Numbered from the stretch's first letter, positions 7,510 through 15,469 are shown. The stretch: DNA of 64,000 bases from DASQHL01 sp963843685 (GCA_963843685.1 CAWJLO010000027.1:1-64000), one strand, 5' to 3'. Numbers and translations are program-made. The notes: generated by a model not told the origin, from the sequence alone.

Positions 7510-9338
7510 ATGTCTACCGGTGGAGAATCGGGCGAAAACCCCCTTCTAGTCTTCGTTAGCTCCGTCATGAACGCCGCCGTCGATGATCTGCAGGCGGAGC
7601 GGGAGACCTGCCGACAAGCGGTCAACTCGTTGAAACTCACTCGCGCTTGGATGTTCGAGCATTCGCCCGCCTCTGCCGATCCCGTCGACCAGACATACCT
7701 TGGAAAGGTCGACGAGTGCGATCTGTTCATATCGATATTGGGCTCCGAACTTACGGACCGGTTGAAAACGAGTACGCGCGCGCGACGGCCCAGGCGAAAC
7801 CGCGCCTTCTCTTCGTGAAAGACTGCAAGCGTAGTGACCACGCTTCGGCGTGGTTGGCTGAGCGCCGCGATGTCAAGTGGAGTCCGTTTGGCTCCAACGA
7901 AGAGCTTGCTGATGCCGTCTTGGCAGCGGTGCGCGATGAAGTCATCAAGGCACACCGGCGTCTGAACCTACGCTCGGCGGACTTCGAGAAGATCGCAACG
8001 CAGCTCAGAAGTCAGCCCGTGAGCTTCAGCGTTCGAAGCATCGTGGCTCAGGAACTCAAGGATGTCACGGAGACCTTCCCCGAGCTTATCTCGCGCTATC
8101 CCTCGTTCGAGGACTGGATCGCGAAGAAGGCAGTGGACATTTCGAATGGAAAGGCAATGGCGTACGTTGCCACTTTTGGTGCCGAAAACGCGGGTTTCGC
8201 GCTCGTCTCGAACAAGGAGCCAGGCGTAAAGAAGATCTCGACCCTCTTCATCAAGCCTCACTTCCAGGCGCAGGGAATCGGTCCTCGCCTCTTGTTCGGC
8301 GCGATCGAGCAGGCGGCCCGGGACGGTGCGGAAAAACTCTACCTTACGCTCGACGACGGGCTCCGGCCGACCCTTGGGCCGCTCCTCTCAAAGTATGGGT
8401 TCTCCGTAGAGGGAGTGTCAGCTCGCCGCTACGGCGCAGGAAGAGCAGAGTGGGTGTGGGCGAAGCGGATGCTCCACGGAAGCCTCCGTCCAGCCCAGCT
8501 CCACAGATTCGTGCAGTGCGTGATGTTCGAAGAACGAGGGTTCTCGGTCGAGCGAGTCGATGCGCGCAGCTTCATCGCGAGAGCCAGATACGACGTGCTC
8601 GGAGAGGCAGCATCGTCGCCGGGCGGTGTGTTCGTCGCCACCGCAGAGAAAGCTGAGCCGGCGCCGGCTTACCAGCGCGCGAGGGCCAAGGCTCAGGAGC
8701 TAACCCTTCCACTGATCTTCGTTAGCATCGACCCGCTTCCTCTCACACCTGGCTATGGCCTCTGCCTCGATGCACTAGATCTGGAGGAGCGGTACTTCCC
8801 CTTGTACGTCGCCGGTCGTTCGGAGGGGCTCATCGTCTCCATCAAGGAGACGTTCGTGCAGAACCTCATCCCGTTGTCCAGTCAACTCCAAATGCTGCTG
8901 CCATCCCGAGTGCAACTAAGGACAGATAATGTCTACTACCGTTACCCCAACGTCTACGGTGAGCTGAGGAGAGGGAGCCCTATCTTCTTCTACGAGACAA
9001 ACAGGAAGCAGGGACAGAGCCAGCTCATCGGTGAAGCGAAGCTAGTCGCGTATGCAATCGACGAACCAGAGGATCTGCTCGCCAAATTCGGCAACCTGGG
9101 CGTTTATACTTTGGCCGAGGTGCAGGGATCGGTGACACATAAGGGGCAGCACAAAGGCAAGGCGCTCGCCCTCCACTTCGACTGGTATCGCGAAGCTCCG
9201 TCCCCGGCCACGATGCAGAGGATCAAGACCATCCTCCCGTCGTTTGACCCCACGACGGCGCGCCGCATCGCGGCGGGCGACGCGATGGAGTTGAGGAGGC
9301 TCGCGGGATGGAACGTAAGTACGCTCTCTTTGCCGTAA
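7510..9338 (+). CDS. DUF4062 - GNAT acetyltransferase - PUA/ASCH-like multidomain protein, frameshifted near 7750
   Basis: ATG 7510 opens a DUF4062 domain: LLVFVSSVMNAAVDDLQAER, a D-x-x-D-rich middle, and DECDLFISILGS. At 7743-7752 the frame changes and the domain finishes as YGPVENEYARATAQAKP. In DUF4062 proteins this follows LGS-x-YG directly, so one base is probably missing. About residues 210-320 form a GNAT domain with the acetyl-CoA loop FQAQGIGPRLL. The C-terminal third contains YYRYPNVYGELRRGSPIFFY and GQSQLIGEAKL, which resembles PUA/ASCH/EVE RNA- or modified-base-binding folds. The total is about 609 residues. Base composition is clearly lower in GC than its neighbours (29 of 60 at 8881-8940), suggesting transfer. 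The stop overlaps the next gene by 31 bp. The combination is not one I recognise as a characterised system. Confidence 0.75.
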
Positions 9339-9721
9339 GGCCGGAGTTCGCCAATGCACTCGTTGCGGGGCGAAAGCCGTTCGAATTTCGTCGCACGCGG
9401 CCCTCTCTCCGTGAGGGCGACGTCATTTACGTGTATGCGACGGCGCCGGTTAAGGCGGTCATCGGTAGTTTCTTGTGTGGGGGCGTGGTCGAAGGTTCTC
9501 CCACCGGGGTTTGGACGCAATGCGGTCGAAATGCCGAGTTGAGCCGCCGCAGGTTTCGCGATTATTTCAAGAATGCGGGCCGCGCCTACGCGATCGAGGT
9601 CATGTCCCCAAGGCCTCTCACGGCGCCGCTCACGTTGCAGATGCTGCGCGATGCCCTTCCTGGATTTCATCCGCCGCAGTCATATCGCTTCGTGCCAAAG
9701 CGACTCGGCCTAGAGGTCTGA
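9308..9721 (+). CDS. ASCH-domain protein
   Basis: A 137-residue single-domain protein. YALFAVRPEFANALVAGRK followed by FEFRRTRPSLREGDVIYVYA and KAVIGSF is the standard ASCH (PUA-superfamily) pattern: the first strand, the K-P-F-E-F-R-R motif and the GDxIYVYA strand. ASCH domains bind RNA or nucleoside derivatives, and some act on modified cytidines. The ATG lies 31 bp inside the preceding DUF4062-GNAT gene, so the two are a tightly coupled operon. The upstream partner itself ends in a PUA-like domain, giving two related binding folds in one operon. The biochemical role is unknown. Confidence 0.82.
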   Translation: MERKYALFAVRPEFANALVAGRKPFEFRRTRPSLREGDVIYVYATAPVKAVIGSFLCGGVVEGSPTGVWTQCGRNAELSRRRFRDYFKNAGRAYAIEVMSPRPLTAPLTLQMLRDALPGFHPPQSYRFVPKRLGLEV

Positions 9722-9778
9722 CTGCGCATTAGGCCCACCCTCGCGGCGGCCGCGCCGGTGAGGCATGCGTTCACCCCT

Positions 9779-9822
9779 CCTGACAACTCCCGTCACCATC
9801 CCTGACAACCCCCGTCACCATC
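9779..9822. repeat. 22-bp tandem repeat (two units)
   Basis: CCTGACAACTCCCGTCACCATC at 9779-9800 is followed directly by CCTGACAACCCCCGTCACCATC at 9801-9822, differing at one position. A C-rich stretch and another CCTGACAA at 9844-9851 follow. The CTGACA word recurs in the inverted repeat just downstream. Confidence 0.7.
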
Positions 9823-9844
9823 CCCCTCCCACCCCCGCCCCCTC

Positions 9845-9862
9845 CTGACAAAACGATGTCAG
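9845..9862. promoter_or_regulatory. inverted repeat CTGACA-N6-TGTCAG, possible operator
   Basis: CTGACA (9845-9850) and its exact complement TGTCAG (9857-9862), separated by AAACGA, lie about 95 bp upstream of the VOC gene. Size and symmetry fit a dimeric regulator site. There is no evidence for which regulator binds; the nearby WYL regulator is one candidate. Confidence 0.35.
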
Positions 9863-9957
9863 CAGCCATCCCGTATGATCGCCCCGTCCCGGACAACAAC
9901 CTGCCCGCGGGCCGTCAGGAAACCCCATCAAGAACAGACACAAGGAGCCGCACAGAC

Positions 9958-10314
9958 ATGCAGGTCAACTCGTTCCTCATCAACGTCACCAGCAAGGACC
10001 CCGCCCGCCTCAAGGACTTCTACGCCAACACCGTCGGCCTCCCCCTCAACCCGGACATGGGCGAGGGCGCCATGATGGCCGGCCCCACCCCCTTCCTCGT
10101 CGACGGCCACGACGGCGTCACCGGCCCCGCCAAAGAGCCCGCCCGCATGCTCCTCGACTTCTTCGTCGATGACCTCGCCGCCGAGCAGAAGCGCCTCGAG
10201 GCCGCCGGCGTAAAGTTCATCCGCACCGCCGGCAAAGAAGAGTGGGGCGGCGTCATCTCCACCTTCCTCGACCCCGACGGCAACTACTGCCAGCTCATCG
10301 AATACAAACCATGA
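9958..10314 (+). CDS. VOC (glyoxalase/bleomycin-resistance/dioxygenase) superfamily protein
   Basis: A 118-residue single-module VOC protein. MQVNSFLINVTSKDPARLKD begins the first beta-alpha-beta-beta-beta unit (FYANTVGLPL). The second unit has ARMLLDFFVDDLAAEQKRLE and ends STFLDPDGNYCQLIEY, with Glu 115 as the usual metal ligand. The ATG at 9958 is chosen because AAGGAG lies at 9942-9947. An upstream in-frame ATG at 9856 would add a non-conserved leader and start inside the inverted repeat. The substrate is not predictable. The WYL regulator at 10738 is co-directional but separated by a repeat cluster. Confidence 0.85.
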   Translation: MQVNSFLINVTSKDPARLKDFYANTVGLPLNPDMGEGAMMAGPTPFLVDGHDGVTGPAKEPARMLLDFFVDDLAAEQKRLEAAGVKFIRTAGKEEWGGVISTFLDPDGNYCQLIEYKP

Positions 10315-10318
10315 ATGG

Positions 10319-10620
10319 ACCCTCGCCCCTTGTGGGAGAGGGTGGTCGGCGACCGCATCCCCGAACAAAGTCCCCCCTCTCCACAACGGTGGAGAGGGGG
10401 CCAGGGGGTGAGGTCTCCCCGCGCCGTCCCCCTCCCTCCCGGCGCGAGCCACTCCCCCGTTCGGACCTCCCCCTCTCCACACGCCTGTGGAGAGGGGGCC
10501 AGGGGGTGAGGAGTGACCCCAAACCCTCGGACATCCCGCCCCATCCGTGCCATACTCCGCCCATCGGACACAGCACACCCCTCTCCACGTCGTGGAGAGG
10601 GGCAGAGGGTGAGGTGATCC
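10319..10620. repeat. cluster of four palindromic REP-like elements
   Basis: Three clear copies and one degenerate copy. Copy A has stem CCCCCTCTCCAC (10373-10384), loop AACG and its complement (10389-10400). Copy B has CCCCCTCTCCACA (10469-10481), loop CGCC and its complement (10486-10498). Copy C has CCCCTCTCCACG (10578-10589), one base and its complement (10591-10602). A and B continue with CCAGGGGGTGAGG, and C with CAGAGGGTGAGG. Stems are conserved while loops vary, so the structure appears to be maintained. A weaker hairpin lies at 10319-10343. Such elements are often dispersed intergenically and may act as terminators or REP-type units. Confidence 0.85.
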
Positions 10621-10737
10621 GCCGCCCAGCCCGCAGATTCAATCGCCACATAACGAGAGAAATCAGACTCGACCTACCTGAAGCGATAAAGCGAATTTTC
10701 GACCGCGGAAAACGAACGCCGAACCTGGGACCACCGC

Positions 10738-11415
10738 ATGCGCCGCGCCGATAGACTCTTCCAGCTCATCCAGCTCCTCCGACGTCGCAACGTCGCCACC
10801 GCCGGCTGGCTCGCCGAAAAGCTCGAAGTCTCCGAGCGCACCGTCTACCGCGACGTCCGCGACCTCATGCTCTCCGGCGTCCCCATCGAAGGCGAGGCCG
10901 GCGTCGGCTACATCCTCCGCCGCGGCTTCGACCTCCCGCCCCTCATGTTCACCCAGCCCGAAATCGAAGCCATGGTCCTCGGCGCCCGCGTCGTCAAATC
11001 CTGGGGCGACCCCGGCCTCGCCAGGGCCGCCGATGACGCCCTCGCCCGCGTCGAAGTCGTCCTCCCGGACCGCCTCCGCGAGCGCCTCACCAGCACCCCG
11101 CTCTACGCCCCCCAGTTCCACATCCCGCCCGCCTTCGCCGCCGCCCTCGGCACCCTCCGCGCCGCCGTCGACGAGCGCCGCAAGGTCCACCTGGACTACA
11201 CCGCCGCTGACGGCTCCGACACCGACCGCGTCGTCCGCCCCCTCGGCCTCTTCTTCTGGGGCCCCTCCTGGTCCCTCGCCGGCTGGTGCGAGCTCCGCGA
11301 AGACTTCCGCAGCTTCCGCCTCGACCGCATCCGCCAGCTCACCCCGCTCCAGGAGCGCTTCACCCCCGAACCCGGCCGCACCATCGACGACTACCTCGCC
11401 TCGGATCGCGAATGA
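10738..11415 (+). CDS. HTH-WYL transcriptional regulator (YafY family)
   Basis: A 225-residue regulator. Residues 1-60 are a winged helix of the HTH_11/DeoR type (RLFQLIQLLRRRNVATAGWL, then LEVSERTVYRDVRDLMLSGV). The WYL domain covers about residues 135-210, with KVHLDYTAADGSDTDRVVRP and the SWSLAGWCELREDFRSFRLD stretch. In that stretch W-x-L-x-G-W-C replaces the W-Y-L signature, a usual variation in YafY proteins. WYL regulators respond to ligands, sometimes single-stranded nucleic acid or cyclic nucleotides. The protein is somewhat short, with the C-terminal extension reduced. No operator is evident, but the palindrome cluster lies immediately upstream. Confidence 0.88.
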   Translation: MRRADRLFQLIQLLRRRNVATAGWLAEKLEVSERTVYRDVRDLMLSGVPIEGEAGVGYILRRGFDLPPLMFTQPEIEAMVLGARVVKSWGDPGLARAADDALARVEVVLPDRLRERLTSTPLYAPQFHIPPAFAAALGTLRAAVDERRKVHLDYTAADGSDTDRVVRPLGLFFWGPSWSLAGWCELREDFRSFRLDRIRQLTPLQERFTPEPGRTIDDYLASDRE

Positions 11416-11678
11416 CAATCAAACAATCAAACCCAGACCGCGCCCGCGAACTTCCGCGGCGCTTCCCCGATATCACAGACAGCGTTCGCGATTGCATCCT
11501 TGATCTGCGACGGAGCGCCCGTTACTCTGTTCGGGAAATCCGTCACAAGCCGATACTCACCTCGGCAGAGTGATGGAGGGACCCCTACACCAACCGTTCA
11601 TCTGACGTTTACAGGCGCTTAACGCGGCCGCCATCTGGCGCGCGTACGCTTGAGTCGAAGTCAAACAGGAGACCGATT

Positions 11679-11951
11679 GTGGAGCGCAGCGATATGACCC
11701 CGCAGGAAGCCACCGTCGCCAACACAGACATCTGGGCCCACTACTTCGAGAAGGAATGGGGCCGCTGGCTCGATCCGTTCGGCATCGCCACGAAGGAAGT
11801 CACGCAGAGCAACGCTGCTCGCGTCGCCGGCTTCCTCACCCTCGTCGCGGCCGGACCCATCGCGTGGATGTTCGCCGCGAACGCCCCCCAGGTCGTGCCG
11901 ACGCGACTCCACGCCCTCCCCGTGGTCGAAGACCAACCCGTCGCCGCATAA
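11679..11951 (+). CDS. small single-pass membrane protein of unknown function
   Basis: A 90-residue product from a GTG start at 11679 with AGGAGA six bases upstream (11667-11672), which decides the start. The N-terminal half is acidic and aromatic (DIWAHYFEKEWGRWLDPFG), one TM helix covers AARVAGFLTLVAAGPIAWMF, and a short tail follows. I do not recognise the family. It precedes arsR but is separated from it by a clear promoter, so it need not belong to the arsenic operon. The 260 bp upstream of this gene (11416-11678) hold no other gene that I can see. Confidence 0.6.
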   Translation: MERSDMTPQEATVANTDIWAHYFEKEWGRWLDPFGIATKEVTQSNAARVAGFLTLVAAGPIAWMFAANAPQVVPTRLHALPVVEDQPVAA

Positions 11952-11995
11952 TTCTCACCGCTCCCCAAAACGCGCGAAATCCCGCATCAACGGGG

Positions 11996-12031
11996 TTGAC
12001 GCGCGACCACACCTATCGTAAAATCCCGATA
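11996..12031 (+). promoter_or_regulatory. sigma-70 promoter and ArsR-type operator for a leaderless arsR transcript
   Basis: TTGACG (11996-12001), a 17-bp spacer and TAAAAT (12019-12024) form a near-consensus promoter. The expected start site, about seven bases further on, coincides with the A of the arsR ATG at 12031, and no Shine-Dalgarno sequence fits between. The inverted repeat TATCG-N8-CGATA (12014-12031) overlaps the -10 box, where an ArsR dimer would block polymerase. Confidence 0.75.
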
Positions 12032-12333
12032 TGAAGGTGATCGACCAGACGGACACGGACGCGCGGACGGTCCAGCTGCTCCGGGCCATAGCGCACCCGG
12101 CACGCTTCAAGATCGTGAAGCTGCTCGCCGCCCGCCAGGCGTGCGTCTGCGGCGACCTCGTTGACGAGCTGCCACTGGCGCAGTCCACCGTGTCCGAGCA
12201 TCTCAAGGTGCTGAAGGACGCCGGCGTCGTCCGCGGCAACATCGAAGGCCCGAACACCTGCTACTGCCTCGAGCCGGATGCGCTCGAGTGGCTCAATCGG
12301 GAATTCGGCGCACTCAGTTCGTCATGCTGCTGA
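12031..12333 (+). CDS. arsR: ArsR/SmtB-family arsenic-responsive repressor
   Basis: A 100-residue winged-helix repressor. LLRAIAHPARFKIVKLLAAR and QSTVSEHLKVLKDAGVVRGN are the ArsR dimer and recognition helices. Metalloid-binding cysteines are visible in QACVCGDL (the ELCVCDL-type alpha-3 motif of ArsR), and two more end the protein (SSSCC). The downstream gene encodes arsenite methyltransferase, so the inducer is most likely As(III). It appears to be transcribed from a leaderless promoter with an overlapping palindrome, implying autorepression. There is a 56-bp gap to arsM. Confidence 0.9.
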   Translation: MKVIDQTDTDARTVQLLRAIAHPARFKIVKLLAARQACVCGDLVDELPLAQSTVSEHLKVLKDAGVVRGNIEGPNTCYCLEPDALEWLNREFGALSSSCC

Positions 12334-12389
12334 GACGCCTCTTTTCATCGGCAAGGCATCGTTAATTTCCGATTCTAGGAGGTCGCCCA

Positions 12390-13118
12390 ATGGCAAGAAC
12401 ATCCGACGAGATCAAGCAGGCGGTGCAGGAGCACTACGGTGAACGGGCGCGGCAGGCGTCGTCGTGTTGTGGCCCGAGCCATCGCGACACGCTGTACGTC
12501 GTCGATGAGGTGGCCGACCTGCCGGAGACCGTCGCCTCGTACGGCTGCGGCAACCCGACCGCGATTGCCGGTCTGCAGCAGGGCGAAGTCGTGCTCGATC
12601 TCGGCTCTGGGCCGGGGCTGGACTGCTTCCTCGCCGCAAAGCAGGTTGGCGGTACAGGTCGTGTGATCGGCCTCGACATGACTCAGGACATGCTGGATCT
12701 GGCGAACGCCAACCGCGACAAACTGGGCCTCACGAACGTCGAGTTCCGCAAGGGCGAGATGGAGGCAATGCCCATCGACGACGCCACGGTCAACGTCATC
12801 ATCTCGAACTGCGTGATCAACCTCTCGCCGGACAAGGACGCGGTCTTTCGCGAGTCGTTCCGGGTGCTCAAGCCCGGAGGTCGCTTCCACGTCTCCGATG
12901 TCGTGCTCCAGCGCGAGCTGTCGGCGGCGGAGCGCGACGACCTGGCGCTGTGGGCCGGATGCGCCTCCGGTGCGCTGCTGGAAGGCGACTATCTATCGCG
13001 ACTGAGCGCCGCCGGCTTCGTGAACCTGACGGTCGACAGCCGCAGCCGCATCGGGGAAAGGCCGTGGTACAGCGCGACGATCTCGGCCCACAAGGCACCG
13101 CAATCAAGCTGCTGTTAG
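12390..13118 (+). CDS. arsM: arsenite S-adenosylmethionine methyltransferase
   Basis: A 242-residue Rossmann methyltransferase. VVLDLGSGPGLDCFLAAKQV is SAM motif I (Cys within it), IGLDMTQDMLDLA motif II, and NVIISNCVINLSPDKDAVFR the ArsM-specific region with its conserved Cys. The N-terminal SSCCGPS pair completes the arsenite-binding cysteine set, and the C-terminus ends SSCC. The enzyme methylates As(III) to volatile or less thiol-reactive species in the cytosol. GAGGT about eight bases upstream supports the ATG. With arsR alone it makes a minimal two-gene detoxification operon; no ArsB/Acr3 pump is nearby. Confidence 0.93.
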   Translation: MARTSDEIKQAVQEHYGERARQASSCCGPSHRDTLYVVDEVADLPETVASYGCGNPTAIAGLQQGEVVLDLGSGPGLDCFLAAKQVGGTGRVIGLDMTQDMLDLANANRDKLGLTNVEFRKGEMEAMPIDDATVNVIISNCVINLSPDKDAVFRESFRVLKPGGRFHVSDVVLQRELSAAERDDLALWAGCASGALLEGDYLSRLSAAGFVNLTVDSRSRIGERPWYSATISAHKAPQSSCC

Positions 13119-13138
13119 TCCTCTGCCGTGACGCGCCA

Positions 13139-13167
13139 AGAGGGGGCGGTCGTGTGACCGCCCCTCT
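13139..13167. terminator. hairpin terminator between arsM and purA
   Basis: AGAGGGGGCGGTC pairs with GACCGCCCCTCT (one bulged G), followed by TCTATT. It lies between the convergent stops of arsM (+) and purA (-) and probably serves both. Confidence 0.75.
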
Positions 13168-13194
13168 TCTATTGCCCTGGTATGGCTGCTTCGA

Positions 13195-14508
13195 CTACGG
13201 ACGTTTCACCTTTAGCACGTCATGGATCACGATCGCCTGGCCGCGCTCCGGCCCCACGGAGACGATGTCGATCGGGGTCTGGAGCAGTGCCTCGATGCGA
13301 CGGATGTAGTCGCGCGCTTTCTGCGGCAGCTCCTCCCAAGAGCGGCAACGCGCGGTCGGCGAGCGCCAGCCTTCGACTTCCTCGTAGACAGGCTTGACCT
13401 TGCCAAGGAGCACGGAGCTCGCCGGCATTGAGGTGAGCGTCCGGCCGTCGTCTGTCTCGTAGGCGGTGCAGATCTTGATCGAGGGGAAATTATCCAGCAC
13501 GTCGAGCCGCGTCAACACGCCACTCGTCACGCCGTTCACCATCGCGCTATAGCGCGACGCCACGGCGTCGAACCACCCCGTACGGCGGGGGCGGCCCGTC
13601 GTCGTGCCGATCTCGGGCCGAGGGCCCTCCAGCCGGAGGATCTGGCCCGTCTCGTCGAGCAACTCGCTCGGCATTGGTCCGTTGCCGACGCGAGTCACGT
13701 ACGCCTTGTAGATCCCCACGACTTGCTGAATCACAGTCGGACCGATACCGATACCGATGCCGGCGCCGCCCGCCGATGACGACGGCACAGAGGACGTAAC
13801 GAATTCGTACGTTCCGGCATCCAGATCCAGCAGGCAACCCTGAGCGCCTTCGAGCAGTACGGTCTCGTCGCGGTCGAGAGCATCATGCACGATCTGCGCG
13901 GTGTCGCGGACAAACGGCGCCAGGCGCCGGCCGAGCGCGGAGTACGACGCGTATACCTCGTCGAAGTCGAGCGCGGGCAGGCCATAGAGCTTGGTCAGCA
14001 CCTCATTCTTATATGGGAGCACGAACGAAAGCCGCGCACGGAAGGCCTCGGGATCGATGAGGTCGCCGGTGCGGATCCCGATTCGCGCCACCTTGTCCGT
14101 GAAGCACGGACCGACCCCGCGCCCCGTCGTGCCGATGGCGGCGGCGCCGCGCAGCTTCTCGTCGGCGATGTCGATCAGCGGGTGCCAGGGCATGATCACG
14201 TGACAGCGGTCGCTCACGAAGAGGTTGGCGACGCTGACCCCACGCCCGGCGAGCGTGTCGATCTCGTTCAGCAGGATCGCCGGATCGACCGCGACGCCGT
14301 TGCCGACGACGCAGATCTTGTCAGCGTAGAAGATGCCGGCCGGCACGACGTTCAGCTTGAACTCGCCCATGTCGTTGATGACGGTGTGTCCGGCGTTGTT
14401 GCCCGCGGAGTAACGCGCGACGACGGTCGCGCCCTGCGCGACCAAATCGACGATGCGGCCCTTGCCTTCGTCTCCCCACTGTCCACCGATGACAACTACC
14501 GCTGGCAT
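13195..14508 (-). CDS. purA: adenylosuccinate synthetase
   Basis: A 437-residue enzyme joining IMP and aspartate with GTP, the first committed step from IMP to AMP. The start is ATG 14508, giving MPAVVVIGGQWGDEGKG, the invariant N-terminal GTP/IMP loop; a longer ORF upstream is not conserved. Other signatures are YSAGNNAGHTV, IGTTGRGVGPCFTDK, and GPRPEIGTTTGRPRRTGWFD at the Asp-binding loop. The segment normally reading TSSNPTAGG is here TSSVPSSSAGGAG, a mild local divergence. The length matches the family. The gene is monocistronic, convergent with arsM. Confidence 0.96.
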   Translation of the reverse strand: MPAVVVIGGQWGDEGKGRIVDLVAQGATVVARYSAGNNAGHTVINDMGEFKLNVVPAGIFYADKICVVGNGVAVDPAILLNEIDTLAGRGVSVANLFVSDRCHVIMPWHPLIDIADEKLRGAAAIGTTGRGVGPCFTDKVARIGIRTGDLIDPEAFRARLSFVLPYKNEVLTKLYGLPALDFDEVYASYSALGRRLAPFVRDTAQIVHDALDRDETVLLEGAQGCLLDLDAGTYEFVTSSVPSSSAGGAGIGIGIGPTVIQQVVGIYKAYVTRVGNGPMPSELLDETGQILRLEGPRPEIGTTTGRPRRTGWFDAVASRYSAMVNGVTSGVLTRLDVLDNFPSIKICTAYETDDGRTLTSMPASSVLLGKVKPVYEEVEGWRSPTARCRSWEELPQKARDYIRRIEALLQTPIDIVSVGPERGQAIVIHDVLKVKRP

Positions 14509-14686
14509 AAAGTACGGCCGGCCCTGGATGGTGGGCGGCCGCTCCCTTCGCGACAACACGAACGCGCCGGAGCGGCGCGTACCGCGAGAGTATAGCAGAC
14601 ATCGCCGCCGCGGCCTCGCCTCCTTGCGAGCCCGTTCGTCGACTCCTATGATCGGGCTGTCCCCGGAACTCGTGAGGAGATGCCCC

Positions 14687-15418
14687 TTGAGCAAGCTCTC
14701 GGAGAAGATTCGCCGCGCAACGCGGCTTCAGTCCGCCGCCCTCGGATTTGGCGCCACGCAGGCAGCCAAGGAGCCCACGATGGTGCTGGTGGCTCGAACC
14801 GGGGACGCCGAAGCGGCCGCGGAGCTCGCGCGGCGGGGCGCCGACGTAGTCATTGTCGACTGCACCGGAGCCGCCGGATCGTTGCCCAAAGCGATCACGG
14901 GCAACGCTGTCGTCGGAGCACGGATCACGGCGAAGGCCGAAGGTGAGTCGACAGCGTGCAAGCAGGCCGGGTACGACTTCGTCGAATTCGATCCTGACAC
15001 CGCGGCGGCGACGGCGCTGCTCGACGAAGACGTGGGCTACGTCGTAGGCCTACCGGAGGGACTTGGCGATCAGGAGTTGCGGACGTTCGAGGGGTTGCAA
15101 CTTGACGCGATCGATGTCGGCCAGATCGAGGGGGCGCTGACCGTGCGCCGGCAACTCGACTTGAGGCGAATCTTCGGCACGACCCGCAAGCCGTTGATGG
15201 CGACTGTCGACGCGGACGTATCAACTGCAGAGCTACAGGCGATCCGCGATACGAACGTGGTCGCGGTCGTCGCCGGGACCCCGGACGGGATCGAACGCCT
15301 CCGCAAGACGATCGACTCGCTGCCCGAGCGGCGCCGTCGCAAGGACGGCGACGATCGCCCGACGCCGCTGGTACCCCGCACGACGGCCGGGGACGGCGAT
15401 GAAGACGAGGACGAATAG
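14687..15418 (+). CDS. conserved protein of unknown function, acidic tail
   Basis: A 243-residue protein. The start is TTG 14687 with GAGGAG eight bases upstream; the ATG at 14680 is in another frame. It opens with LSEKIRRATRLQSAALGFGA and has repeated beta-alpha units with short hydrophobic strands (TMVLVAR, ADVVIVDC, GYVVGLP, VVAVVAGTPDGIERLRK). Overall this suggests a Rossmann-like or TIM-barrel-like fold. The tail is basic, then strongly acidic (DGDEDEDE). No catalytic motif is evident and I do not recognise the family. It is divergent from purA and followed at 51 bp by another uncharacterised gene, so the two may form an operon. Confidence 0.7.
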   Translation: MSKLSEKIRRATRLQSAALGFGATQAAKEPTMVLVARTGDAEAAAELARRGADVVIVDCTGAAGSLPKAITGNAVVGARITAKAEGESTACKQAGYDFVEFDPDTAAATALLDEDVGYVVGLPEGLGDQELRTFEGLQLDAIDVGQIEGALTVRRQLDLRRIFGTTRKPLMATVDADVSTAELQAIRDTNVVAVVAGTPDGIERLRKTIDSLPERRRRKDGDDRPTPLVPRTTAGDGDEDEDE

Positions 15419-15469
15419 GGTCGGTCGTCCGCCTATCCGCCTGTCTGCGTGTCCGAGCGAGGGGTACAC

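Noticed and set aside
6554..9721. The nuclease-GNAT-ASCH cluster as a classical restriction-modification system
   Set aside because: No methyltransferase or specificity subunit is present.
10319..10620. The palindrome cluster as a CRISPR array
   Set aside because: Repeat units are palindromes with unequal spacing of about 100 bp and degenerate copies; spacers of uniform length are absent and no cas genes are nearby.
14509..14694. Extended start of PurA
   Set aside because: The conserved QWGDEGKG loop lies within 15 residues of ATG 14508; the extension is unconserved.
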